Source of the DNA: Lampris incognitus
Lineage: Eukaryota > Chordata > Actinopteri > Lampriformes > Lampridae
NCBI RefSeq assembly: GCF_029633865.1
Contig: NC_079220.1
Coordinates: forward strand, 56,140,477 to 56,204,476
Length of the DNA stretch: 64,000 bases
Direction: 5' to 3'
Part shown: positions 1 through 11,600 of the stretch, one piece after another
How positions within the stretch are numbered: the stretch's first letter is position 1
Layout: each line of letters starts with the position of its first letter
Translations under genes and position numbers: made by a program
The notes under the pieces: model-generated
Told to the model about the DNA's origin: nothing
The model's database searches: none
What the model saw: the letters and a program-made list of their open reading frames with translations, nothing else

Positions 1-275
1 TACTGTTTATGTACAATAATACACAACGCAAAGTCAGTCTGTCAACCCCTGATGGCTGAATCGAGTGGTTACCAAGAAAAGACGGGTAGAAAATGTGCCT
101 TGTCCTGTAATGTAGTTCATGCAGTAAATGGTTGCGAAGTTCTGCTGTAGTTCGCATGTTAACACATTCAGCTTGTAACGATATCAACCTGCACTTTACT
201 GCGGTCCCCCTCACTATGTGACCTGCATGTATTGGACATTTAGCATGTTAATTGACAATTATAAGTGATCAGTAC
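1..275 (-). other. recoverin intron 1 (partial)
   Basis: This is intronic sequence downstream of the donor at 274-275 on the minus strand. No exon or repeat was recognised in it. Confidence 0.7.
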
Positions 276-656
276 CTTAACAATTTCTTGGATTTCGTTT
301 TTGCTGATGGTTCCGTTCCCGTCCACGTCGTAGAGAGCGAAGGCCCACTCCAGCTTCTGCAGCGTCTTGCCGCCGGAGGTCAGGTGCAAAGCCACGATGT
401 ACTCTTTAAAGTCTAAAGTGCCGTCTGCGTTGGTGTCGAAACTCCTGAACACGTGGCGCGCATACGCTGTGGGGTCTGCATCTGGGAAGAAGCTGGCATA
501 GATGCCCTCAAACTGCTCCTTGCTGATTTTGCCACTGGGGCACTCCTTGAGAAAGGACTGGTACCAGGTGCAGAGCTCAGTCTCCGAGTATTTGGTGTTG
601 GACTTCAGATCCTCCAGAAGCTCCTTTGACAGCGCTCCACTTTTACTATTTCCCAT
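276..656 (-). CDS. rcvrn: recoverin, first coding exon (gene continues off left edge)
   Basis: Recoverin is a photoreceptor calcium sensor that binds rhodopsin kinase (GRK1) when calcium is high and moves to disc membranes by a calcium-myristoyl switch. The exon starts at ATG 654-656 with MGNSKSGALSKE, the N-myristoylation signal and near-identical start of vertebrate recoverins. Residues follow in order: degenerate EF1 (KECPSGKISKEQF, carrying the Cys-Pro that disables it), EF2 loop DTNADGTLDFKE and EF3 loop DVDGNGTISKNE. Coding ends at EIVK, next to a donor (gtactg) at 275 and below, so the 11 residues that would follow in the open frame are intronic. Only about 127 of roughly 200 residues are here. 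EF4 and the C-terminus lie beyond position 1. Which teleost paralogue this is cannot be told from one exon. Confidence 0.93.
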
Positions 657-687
657 GCTGCCAAGACACTCGGAAACGGTGATAATG

Positions 688-689
<2 letters not shown>

Positions 690-723
<34 letters not shown>

Positions 724-734
724 CGCTCGCTCTC
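690..734. repeat. (TC)n then GCTC microsatellite in the recoverin 5' flank
   Basis: An uninterrupted TC dinucleotide run is followed by GCTC repeats, beginning about 35 bp upstream of the recoverin ATG. On the sense strand it is a GA tract that would fall in the 5' UTR or core promoter. Confidence 0.9.
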
Positions 735-852
735 TTGTCTTGTTTCTATATTCGCCCCCTAACTCTCTCTGAAGGGTTGGTCAAATCCTCGGCAGCACTT
801 CGTGGTTGGTCTGTCTCACACTCTCCCTGACAACTCCGCAAAGTGCTCAGTA

Positions 853-899
853 GGATTATAGTCATCACTACCTTAATCCAGGGAGGCCTTTCAGGATTA
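853..899 (-). promoter_or_regulatory. cluster of three CRX/OTX-type sites upstream of recoverin
   Basis: GGATTA occurs at 853-858 and 894-899, and its reverse complement TAATCC at 874-879: three matches in 47 bp, about 200-245 bp upstream of the recoverin start codon. A further TAAT core lies at 911. TGCTGAC, a half site of the NRL/MAF type, lies at 998-1004. CRX and NRL are the known activators of photoreceptor genes. The motif matches are visible; their use is inferred. Confidence 0.5.
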
Positions 900-2265
900 A
901 GGGGATGACCTAATCACACTGCTATGGCACATATTTGGACGACACAGTTGCGCAGACACGGACGCATCTTTAATCGTGCTGGTGATGCACCAGAGGTGCT
1001 GACGCACGTGGCGTTTAGCAGAGAGGGAAGAATTAAAGTCACCGAGGGCCCGGTGACTGCAACTGTAAAGGTCAACATCTGGTTCATGTCTTTTGACCTT
1101 TTGACACAACACTTCTTAAACTATGAGCTTCACTCACACTACAGTATTTAACAAAAACGCTCTGAAAACACTGTGGACAAAACCTGTGGTGGAGATGTTC
1201 ATCCCCAGTCTCAAATGTCTTCAGTTCACGTCTCAAGAGTTCAGCCCAGGTGTGTTGTGAAGAAGGAGCCACACGGAGGGAGGGAGGGAGGGAGGGAGGG
1301 GGGGAGGAGGGGGGGTGGGCTTGGTGTGAAATGCAGCAGCGAGCATTAGGGGCCGGTATCGAGGGCCCGGTGTGAGCTGCTCCTCTACAATAGGATGAGA
1401 TTATCTGTGTCTCCAGTGTAAATCTCAAACCAGATTACAAGACCATCTGCTGTGGTAAGCAGACCGCAGAAAGGGAAGGTAATTACTCGGCCGGCCTTGT
1501 GTAACCACCAGCCCTGCTGCTGTGTCCAGACCCAAAGCTGGGGCGCTCCTCTTAAACCACTCCTCCTCCTCCTCCTCCTCCTCCTCCTCCTCCTCCTCCT
1601 CTCCAAACCCGGGCAGATCAGACGGTCCAGAGACGGTCAGATCTGGCCAACCGGTCCTAAGAATCACGCTGGCGTGACTCGGGTTTAGTTAGCCGGTCTG
1701 AAAAACCTGCGTTTTAGATGAGACTCATTTAAATTAGGCTGATTTAAATTAGACTGATTTAAATTAGATTGATTTAAATTAGACTGATTTAAATTAGACT
1801 GATTTTAACGAGGCTGAGTTTAACCAGATCATCGTCACATCAAGTAACACCGGAACCCACCTCGGCCTGCTTGTGGGACGACGGCGAGACAAAACAGCAC
1901 GACTGACACGGTTCCGGGTGTACTCCAGAACCTCTCCCCGGCTGAGACGGGCTCAGGAAGGATGGATCAAACCGGTCTGAACCAGACGACACAAGCTGTT
2001 GTGTTGTTATAATGAGGTCACGGCTCGGCCGCTCTGAATCAACGGGGAAGTTGAGCGGTGGTTAAATAAAGGCCGGCGCGGCGTTGTGTCGAAAGGAAAC
2101 GGGACACGTTGGCCACACAACTGGAATGTGGACCGGGTTTCATGTTGCTTCCCTTCAACCTGATTCTGTGTTGACTGATGACACCCCTTAGCTTTTTATT
2201 TCAAACCCTGCAGGGAGAAGATTTGTGACTCACTGAACAAGTCGATTAACAGAATTCTGCTGAAG
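900..2265. other. intergenic region with short repeats, no gene seen
   Basis: It holds a GGGA run (about 1275-1300), a CTC triplet run (1559-1602) and a diverged 15-19 bp tandem around GATTTAAATTAGACT (about 1720-1805). The open frames over the CTC tract are leucine or arginine/glutamate runs with no gene-like context. Confidence 0.6.

Positions 2266-2301
<36 letters not shown>
2266..2301. repeat. (GT)n microsatellite
   Basis: A pure GT dinucleotide run. A CTC triplet run follows at about 2460-2499. Confidence 0.9.
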
Positions 2302-2715
2302 CAGGGTTCAGGTCTGTGTCTGTGTTGTAGTGTAGAAATGATATTTCTCAAATTGAATCACGTCCATGCGAGCAGGTTTGCATGTCAGTGTGTGTTTAAT
2401 ACAGTTCGGCACAGCCGTGCGGTTTATCTCTCGGTGCCCCACTCTGACCTAGCATGGACGCTCCTCCTCCTCCTCCTCCTCCTCCTCCTCCTCCTCCTCA
2501 TCTGTGCCCGTCATGTGCCAGGGGCACAGAGAGGCCACAGAAAGCAGCTTAAGGTTGACACAAAACAAAGCGGGTCAAAGCTCGGCGGCGTGTAGGGTCA
2601 ACATGCTGGCCTTTTGAGACAGCCCGCGCTCCGACCAACCCGCTGACCCAGTCGTTTAATCCTGTTTCCGTAGCGCAGACAGTCACACTTTATGAAAGAC
2701 ACCTTCCATAAAACA

Positions 2716-2896
2716 CCCACCCACCCACCCACCCATCCACCCACCCACCCATCCACCCACCCACCCATCCATCCATCCATCCCAACCGCTCACCCTGCTC
2801 TCAGGGTCGTGGGAACGGACACTGGAGCTGATCCCGGCATGTCACTGGGCGGCAGGTGGGGAGACGCCCTGGACAGGCCGCCAGGCCACCACAGGG

Positions 2897-2955
<59 letters not shown>

Positions 2956-3162
2956 ATACCAAGGGACAATACAGCCGAGTCACCTGACCTACATGTGTTT
3001 GGACTGTGGGAGGAAACCCACACAGACACCGGGAGAACATGCAGACTCCACACAGAGGACGACCCGGGACGACCCCCAAGGTTGGACTACCCCGGGGCTC
3101 GAACCCAGGACCTTCTTGCTGTGAGGCGACCGCGCCAACCGCTGCACCGCCGTGCCGCCTAG
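2716..3162 (-). mobile_element. tRNA-like SINE, GGAT-tailed family, copy 1
   Basis: Read on the minus strand it has a head with a B-box-like GGGTTCGAGCCC motif, a body with the usual 'GGAGAACATG' and 'ACATGTxTTTGGACTGTGG' type blocks, an internal CA microsatellite (2899-2953), and a tail of GGAT/GGGT repeats (2716-2781). The same element recurs in this window at 34817, 40690 and 49955, with fragments elsewhere. Family naming is from memory; the repeat itself is plain. Confidence 0.75.
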
Positions 3163-3204
3163 CACCTAATTAATTCTGATCAGGTGGGCCTGAGTGGCGA
3201 GTCG

Positions 3205-3524
3205 ATGGGCCCAGGCCCACCAAGGGCCCAACTGGAGTTCTGATCGGAGCTAACGGGACAAACATGCCGGGCTTAGCTCACCTGCCTGTGACGTAGCGCG
3301 TGGCAGGATCACGCTACACCCCCCCCCCCGAACAGGCGCCCTGACTGACCAGAGGAGGCGCTAGTGCGGCGACCAGGACACATACCCACATCCGGCTTCC
3401 CACCCGCAGACACGACCAATTGTGTCTGTAGGGACGCCCGACCAAGCCGGAGGCAACACGGGGATTCGAACCGGCGATTCCCGTGTTGGTAGGCAACGGA
3501 ACAGACCGCTACGCCACCCGGACG
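3205..3524 (-). mobile_element. tRNA-derived SINE, second family, copy 1
   Basis: The minus-strand head carries an A-box-like TAGCGTAGCGG and a B-box GGTTCGAATCC, then a body with GGAGGCGC-type blocks. The same body is found at 4930-5273 (minus) and 45012-45330 (plus). It abuts the preceding SINE, so the two form a tandem insertion. Confidence 0.7.
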
Positions 3525-4470
3525 CCCCAGCTGGAAAAAGTTCTGACCATCAGTACACTGATACCTGAGACCCGGTTAGTAAAGGAGCCAGTTGGACAGC
3601 GCTTGCCCGGTGTTAGCGAGAGACACGCGTTCTTTTCTCCAACACGGACAAAGCAACCTCAACGGTTCGAGTCCCGCACCTGCCAAGTGAACAACTCAGA
3701 GCACCCGCTTGTAAAGGGTGGATGGAGGACAGCGGTGCAGCGTCACCCTGGCCCTCATCACCGCTGCCTTTACACAGCACAGGGCCAAGAATGGCGTCCA
3801 ACCGCGGTTTCGAGCGGTGTAATGGGGTTTTATGTAACCGAGCAAGATTTCAGTCTGGTGGTGAAATCCTCAACCGTGGAGCAGCGACTCGTACCGACAG
3901 ACAAGTAGGGGGACAGCAGTCCAAATCCCACATCTGCCAGCCGGGCGCTCCGCCGTCGCAGGGTTTACTCCAGCCAAATGAACCCGCGGGCAGGTACGCC
4001 TTACGTAAGAGGATGAGCGGAGATCCGGCCCTCAGAACACAGGCAGGCTTAAGCCCTTCATCAGGTCTGGTGCTGGACCTGGCCCCCTGCTGCTCACCCT
4101 GCAGGGAATTAACAGAAATGAAGAGCCAGGAGGACTCAGCCCTGCTTCGTTTTGCGTTGCCGAGGGGCCTTTTGTGTGTCCTGTTTGAAGCCACGCCTCC
4201 TGACGTCAGACCGGCTGGTTTAGGCAGAAAGGTGGAGGATGCACGCGGCCTTTGCCACCACCTTGCGGTTTCGAACGCCTTCAGAGGATGCCGGTTTATC
4301 GGGTCGTGAGGGACTGCACGTGCGAGCCGAGTCCTGGGGAGCGGGGGGTTTACCGGTCATAACGACAAGTCTTCGTCACAACTCAAACTGATATTTATTA
4401 CTCACTTGGTGCCCCGGGGAGGCCCAGACATGACCCCTGACACCTGAACGGGCCCCGGGAGCTCTGGCGT
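3525..4470. other. intergenic, no recognised gene
   Basis: Moderately GC-rich sequence. Open frames of 114-195 codons overlap here on both strands but show no known domain, no splice context and no codon-like conservation cue. One stretch (3660-3690, gttcgagtcccgc) looks tRNA-B-box-like and may be part of an old SINE. Confidence 0.4.
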
Positions 4471-4557
4471 CCCGGTGTGATGGCCCGGCGGCCTGTCCAG
4501 GGTGTCTCCCCGCCTGCCCCCAAGGACTGCTGGGGCGGTTCCGGTACTGGATGATAA
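4471..4557 (+). mobile_element. SINE fragment, GGAT-tailed family
   Basis: It matches the 3' third of the GGAT-tailed SINE (ggcctgtccagggtgtctcc block) in plus orientation, truncated at both ends. Confidence 0.6.
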
Positions 4558-4929
4558 ACAGAACCACGTCTCTGTACTCACTCAGCTGCAGATGCTGCTG
4601 CACCCGGAGTTCTTCCTCTCACACGTGTTGTGAGTTTGTTTGGGCCGGTCCCTGAAGAGGACCAGTCCTACGGCAGAACTGTGCTGCGGTGAGCCGCAGC
4701 TGAACCAACCTCTGTCCGTCCCAAAGCCAGACGGCCGACTGGTGAGACGGGGGCGGTAACCGGCAGGCTAAGCACCAGCGCCGCGTGCTGGCGAGACTCT
4801 GAAGTGCGGCCTGAACCCGGGCCCGCTGGAGGACACGGCCGCCCAACAGGGGGCGCAGAAGCTCGAGGAGGGCCGAGGTGATCGACGGCCCAGGAGACGT
4901 CGAAAGAGACATGAGGCCAGTACCGCACC

Positions 4930-5273
4930 TACACCCCCAGGCAGTGCTTTCACCTGTTCTGCTCCACCCACTCCGCTGAGGCGGGGAGGGCTGCAGACTG
5001 CCACATGCCTCCTCCCAAACATGTGGAGTCACCACCCGCTTCTTTTCACCTGACACTATCCCCCCCCTCCCCCCTGAACAGGCGCCCCGACCGACCGACC
5101 GACCGACCAGAGGAGGCGCTATGGAGACATACCCACATCCGGCTTCCCACCCGCAGACACGGCCAATTGTGTCTGTAGGGAAGCCCGACCAAGCCGGAGG
5201 TAACACGGGGATTCGAACTGGTGATCCCCGCATTGGTAGGCAACAGAATACAGCACTACACTACCCGGATGCC
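4930..5273 (-). mobile_element. tRNA-derived SINE, second family, copy 2
   Basis: The minus-strand head has GGTTCGAATCCCCG (B box) near 5210-5225. The body continues through gccgcgtgtctgtgggtgg-like blocks to the GGAGTCACC/AGGCATGTGG region at about 4985-5035. It contains a short (CCGA)n expansion at about 5090-5108. Confidence 0.75.
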
Positions 5274-5377
5274 CACTCATAACATATAATTCATATCTAA
5301 CACATTTATATATCTGAAAAATGAAGGGATCGCTTCTGGTATTTTTGATGAAGCATCTGTATTTCAGAGGCCTTGTC

Positions 5378-7744
5378 TACCCCACCCTGACATGACATAG
5401 TGAAGTCTACAACACCCTGACATGACATAGTGGTCTACAACACCCTGACATGACACAGTGAAGTCTACAACACCCTGACATGACATACTGAAGTCTACAA
5501 CACCCTGACATGATATAGTGAAGTCTACCCCACCCTGACATGACATAGTGAAGTCTACAACACCCTGACATGATGCAGGGAAGTCTACCACACCCTGACA
5601 TGATGCAGGGAAGTCTACCACACCCTGACATGACACAGTGAAGTCTACCACACCCTGACATGACATAGTGAAGTCTACCACACCCTGACATGACACAGTG
5701 AAGTCTACCACACCCTGACATGATGCAGGGAAGTCTACCACACCCTGACATGATGCAGTGAAGTCTACCACACCCTGACATGACATAGTGAAGTCTACCA
5801 CACCCTGACATGATTCAGGGAAGTCTACCACACCCTGACATGACACAGTGAAGTCTACCACACCCTGACATGACACAGTGAAGTCTACCACACCCTGACA
5901 TGACATAGTGAAGTCTACCACACCCTGACATGACACAATGAAGTCTACCACACCCTGACATGATGCAGTGAAGTCTACCACACCCTGACATGATGCAGTG
6001 AAGTCTACCACACCCTGACATGACATAGTGAAGTCTACCACACCCTGACATGACACAGTGAAGTCTACCACACCCTGACATGATTCAGTGAAGTCTACCA
6101 CACCCTGACATGACACAGTGAAGTCTATCACACCCTGACATGACACAGTGAAGTCTACCACATGCTGACATGACACAGGGACGTCTACCACACCCTGACA
6201 TGATGCAGTGAAGTCTACCCCACCCTGACATGATGCAGTGAAGTCTACCACACCCTGACATGACACAGGGACGTCTACCACACCCTGACATGATGCAGTG
6301 AAGTCTACCACACCCTGACATGACACAGGGACGTCTACCACACCCTGACATGATTCAGTGAAGTCTACCACACCCTGACATGACACAGGGACGTCTACCA
6401 CACCCTGACATGATGCAGTGAAGTCTACCACACCCTGACATGATGCAGTGAAGTCTACAACACCCTGACATGACATAGTGGTCTACAACACCCTGACATG
6501 ACACAGTGAAGTCTACAACACCCTGACATGACATACTGAAGTCTACCCCACCCTGACATGACATAGTGAAGTCTACAACACCCTGACATGACATAGTGGT
6601 CTACAACACCCTGACATGACACAGTGAAGTCTACAACACCCTGACATGACATACTGAAGTCTACAACACCCTGACATGATATAGTGAAGTCTACCCCACC
6701 CTGACATGACATAGTGAAGTCTACAACACCCTGACATGATGCAGGGAAGTCTACCACACCCTGACATGATGCAGGGAAGTCTACCACACCCTGACATGAT
6801 GCAGTGAAGTCTACCACACCCTGACATGACATAGTGGTCTACAACACCCTGACATGACACAGTGAAGTCTACAACACCCTGACATGACATACTGAAGTCT
6901 ACAACACCCTGACATGATATAGTGAAGTCTACCCCACCCTGACATGACATAGTGAAGTCTACAACACCCTGACATGATGCAGGGAAGTCTACCACACCCT
7001 GACATGATGCAGTGAAGTCTACAACACCCTGACATGATGCAGGGAAGTCTACCACACCCTGACATGATGCAGTGAAGTCTATCACACCCTGACATGATGC
7101 AGTGAAGTCTACAACACCCTGACATGATGCAGTGAAGTCTACCCCACCCTGACATGATGCAGTGAAGTCTGCAACACCCTGACATGATGCAGTGAAGTCT
7201 ACCACACCCTGACATGACACAGGGACGTCTACCACACCCTGACATGATGCAGTGAAGTCTTCCACACCCTGACATGATGCAGTGAAGTCTACCACACCCT
7301 GACATGATGCAGTGAAGTCTACAACACCCTGACATGATGCAGTGAAGTCTTCCACACCCTGACATGATGCAGTGAAGTCTACCACACCCTGACATGATGC
7401 AGTGAAGTCTACCCCACCCTGACATGATGCAGTGAAGTCTACAACACCCTGACATGATGCAGTGAAGTCTGCAACACCCTGACATGATGCAGTGAAGTCT
7501 ACCACACCCTGACATGATGCAGTGAAGTCTACCACACCCTGACATGATGCAGTGAAGTCTACCCCACCCTGACATGATGCAGTGAAGTCTGCAACACCCT
7601 GACATGATGCAGTGAAGTCTGCAACACCCTGACATGATTCAGTGAAGTCTACCACACCCTGACATGATTCAGTGAAGTCTACCACACCCTGACATGACAC
7701 AGTGTGGTCTATCCCACCCTGACATGACAGAGTGAAGTCTACAA
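5378..7744. repeat. 30-bp satellite, array A (about 78 units)
   Basis: A tandem array of a 30-bp unit of the form AAGTCTACCACACCCTGACA followed by TGACACAGTG or TGATGCAGTG variants. Typical units carry CTGACATG, which distinguishes type A from the CTGATAAG of array B. Near 6470-6480, 6595-6600 and 6835 units lose a few bases, so the register shifts and blocks of 8-12 units repeat as larger duplications. The 30-bp length keeps several frames open on the minus strand, which explains open frames up to 375 codons. No gene is inferred. Confidence 0.97.
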
Positions 7745-8400
7745 GTCAACAGACAGTGGCAGGTCGGCCTTTAAGCTGCTGGCCGATGTCTGCACACACC
7801 ATATATTCAAATGAAATGAAAAATGAAAGCCACTTTATGTTGTCACTGTATTCTTACAGCAAAGTTGTCTTCTGCATGTAACCTTCCTGTTGTGTAGGAG
7901 CAGTGGGCAGCTGCAGCACCAGGAGACCAACTCCAGTTCTTTCCATTGCCTTGCTCAGGGGCACAGACAGGAGTATTAACCCCAACATGCATGCCTCTTT
8001 GATGGTGGGAGGAGGAAACCCGCGCAGACACGGGGAGAACATGCATGGGGTTCGAACCCAGGACCTTCATGCTGTGTGACAACAGCACTAACAACTGGGC
8101 CACCATGCTGTCCACTTTAAGTCCCACACCTCACCTCGCAGCTTTTATTTGTGCCTTTTCAAACATTCTTTCGTGACTTGGTCTTTTTATCTTTCTTTTG
8201 TTTGTGTTTTTGTAAGTCAGTCTAATTTCATGTGTAGCGTCTCCATCCTTAAAGCTAAAGAGCACGTTTCAGTTTGGGTTTTTATTTCTAAATTGCAATA
8301 AACCTCACCCTTATTAAGTTGCCAAGTGTACTGAATACCGATGTTGGCTGGCTCATTAAAAATGTTTTGGCCTTCGTCTTTCTGAGTGGAAAGTGTATTC
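7745..8400. other. spacer between arrays A and B, holding a SINE-like repeat
   Basis: Non-satellite sequence. From about 7805 to 8118 it holds a minus-strand SINE-like element whose head (gggttcgaacccagg, 8049-8063) matches the heads of the other SINEs here and whose body differs (ttgtcactgtattctta block, shared in style with 32935-33190). No gene seen. Confidence 0.6.
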
Positions 8401-8621
8401 GGGGTCTTAACCCTTGTCAAAAGCTGCTCTTTAGAACAAAAATAATCCCAAAACTGCCTTCATCATCTATAGTCCTCTCAAACTGTGAGCAGCCAGGGTT
8501 AAAATTCCTCCACCGCACTGAAACAACTCTGCACAGGTGAAAGGTTGCTCTCTGCTGACTCTGGGAAAATACCCTCCTACTTTCATTAGATCTTAGTGCT
8601 GCCTTCCACACGGTGAACCAC
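8400..8621 (+). mobile_element. LINE reverse-transcriptase remnant (L2/CR1/Rex-like)
   Basis: The plus-strand translation ends in LDLSAAFHTVNH (about 8587-8620), the motif A signature (LDLSAAFDTVNH) of L2/CR1/Rex-type LINE reverse transcriptases. Upstream, frames contain LSNCEQPG and RTETTLH, matching the 'HSTETAL' stretch that normally precedes it. The copy is short, carries in-frame stops and ends exactly where satellite array B begins. Confidence 0.6.
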
Positions 8622-11600
8622 CCTGACATGACACAGGGAAGTCTACGTACACCAGCCTGACATGACACAGGGAAGTCTACAACACCCTGATAAGACACAG
8701 TGAAGTCTACAACACCCTGATAAGACACAGTGAAGTCTACCACACCCTGATAAGACACAGTGAAGTCTACAACACCCTGATAAGACACAGTGAAGTCTAT
8801 CACACCCTGATAAGACACAGTGAAGTCTATCACACCCTGATAAGACACAGTGAAGTCTACCACACTCTGATAAGACACAGTGAAGTCTACAACACCCTGA
8901 TAAGACACAATGAAGTCTACAACACCCTGATAAGACACAGTGAAGTCTACAACACCCTGATAAGACACAATGAAGTCTACAACACCCTGATAAGACACAG
9001 TGAAGTCTACAACACCCTGATAAGACACAGTGAAGTCTACCCCACCCTGATAAGACACAGTGAAGTCTATCACACCCTGATAAGACACAGTGAAGTCTAT
9101 CACACCCTGATAAGACACAGTGAAGTCTATCACACTCTGATAAGACACAGTGAAGTCTACAACACCCTGATAAGACACAGTGAAGTCTACAACACCCTGA
9201 TAAGACACAGTGAAGTCTATCACACCCTGATAAGACACAGTGAAGTCTACAACACCCTGATAAGACACAGTGAAGTCTACCACACCCTGATAAGACACAG
9301 TGAAGTCTATCACACCCTGATACGACACAGTGAAGTCTATCACACCCTGATAAGACACAGTGAAGTCTATCACACACCCTGATAAGACACAGTGAAGTCT
9401 ATCACACCCTGATAAGACACAGTGAAGTCTATCACACCCTGATAAGACACAGTGAAGTCTACCCCACCCTGATAAGACACAGTGAAGTCTACAACACCCT
9501 GATAAGACACAGTGAAGTCTACAACACCCTGATAAGACACAGTGAAGTCTATCACACCCTGATAAGACACAGTGAAGTCTATCACACCCTGATAAGACAC
9601 AGTGAAGTCTACAACACCCTGATAAGACACAGTGAAGTCTATCAAACTCTGATAAGACACAGTGAAGTCTACCACACCCTGATAAGACACAGTGAAGTCT
9701 ACAACACCCTGATAAGACACAGTGAAGTCTATCACACTCTGATAAGACACAGTGAAGTCTACCACACCCTGATAAGACACAGTGAAGTCTACAACACCCT
9801 GATAAGACACAGTGAAGTCTACCACACCCTGATAAGACACAGTGAAGTCTATCACACCCTGATAAGACACAGTGAAGTCTACCACACCCTGATAAGACAC
9901 AGTGAAGTCTATCACACCCTGAAAAGACACAGTGAAGTCTATCACACCCTGATAAGACACAGTGAAGTCTACAACACCCTGATAAGACACAGTGAAGTCT
10001 ATCACACCCTGAAAAGACACAGTGAAGTCTACCACACCCTGATAAGACACAGTGAAGTCTACCACACCCTGATAAGACACAGTGAAGTCTACAACACCCT
10101 GATAAGACACAGTGAAGTCTACAACACCCTGATAAGACACAGTGAAGTCTACAACACCCTGATAAGACACAGTGAAGTCTATCACACCCTGATAAGACAC
10201 AGTGAAGTCTACCCCACCCTGATAAGACACAGTGAAGTCTATCACACCCTGATAAGACACAGTGAAGTCTATCACACCCTGATAAGACACAGTGAAGTCT
10301 ATCACACTCTGATAAGACACAGTGAAGTCTACAACACCCTGATAAGACACAGTGAAGTCTACAACACCCTGATAAGACACAGTGAAGTCTACGACACCCT
10401 GATAAGACACAGTGAAGTCTACCACACCCTGATAAGACACAGTGAAGTCTATCACACACCCTGATAAGACACAGTGAAGTCTACCACACCCTGATAAGAC
10501 ACAGTGAAGTCTACAACACCCTGATAAGACACAGTGAAGTCTATTAAACTCTGATAAGACACAGTGAAGTCTACCACACCCTGATAAGACACAGTGAAGT
10601 CTACAACACCCTGATAAGACACAGTGAAGTCTATCACACTCTGATAAGACACAGTGAAGTCTACCACACCCTGATAAGACACAGTGAAGTCTACAACACC
10701 CTGATAAGACACAGTGAAGTCTATCACACTCTGATAAGACACAGTGAAGTCTACAACACCCTGATAAGACACAGTGAAGTCTACCACACCCTGATAAGAC
10801 ACAGTGAAGTCTATCACACCCTGATAAGACACAGTGAAGTCTACCACACCCTGATAAGACACAGTGAAGTCTATCACACCCTGAAAAAACACAGTGAAGT
10901 CTATCACACCCTGATAAGACACAGTGAAGTCTATCACACCCTGAAAAGACACAGTGAAGTCTATCACACCCTGATAAGACACAGTGAAGTCTATCACACC
11001 CTGAAAAGACACAGTGAAGTCTACCACACCCTGATAAGACACAGTGAAGTCTACAACACCCTGATAAGACACAGTGAAGTCTACAACACCCTGATAAGAC
11101 ACAGTGAAGTCTACCACACCCTGATAAGACACACTGAAGTCTATCACACCCTGATAAGACACAGTGAAGTCTACCCCACCCTGATAAGACACAGTGAAGT
11201 CTATCACACCCTGATAAGACACAGTGAAGTCTACAACACCCTGATAAGACACAGTGAAGTCTACAACACCTTGATAAGACACAGTGAAGTCTACAACACC
11301 CTGATAAGACACAGTGAAGTCTATCACACCCTGATAAGACACAGTGAAGTCTACCCCACCCTGATAAGACACAGTGAAGTCTATCACACCCTGATAAGAC
11401 ACAGTGAAGTCTATCACACCCTGATAAGACACAGTGAAGTCTATCACACTCTGATAAGACACAGTGAAGTCTACCACACCCTGATAAGACACAGTGAAGT
11501 CTATCACACCCTGATAAGACACAGTGAAGTCTACCACACCCTGATAAGACACAGTGAAGTCTATCACACCCTGATAAGACACAGTGAAGTCTATCACACC

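Noticed and set aside
240-275. The last 11 residues of the 138-codon recoverin frame
   Set aside because: They read past a consensus donor into intron; other recoverins continue with different residues.
3100-3140. tRNA genes suggested by B-box motifs (GGTTCGA) at several places
   Set aside because: Each lies in the head of a SINE; no full cloverleaf with acceptor stem was seen.
3722-4309. 195-codon open frame
   Set aside because: No recognisable domain, overlaps other frames on both strands in GC-rich intergenic DNA, and lies beside SINEs.
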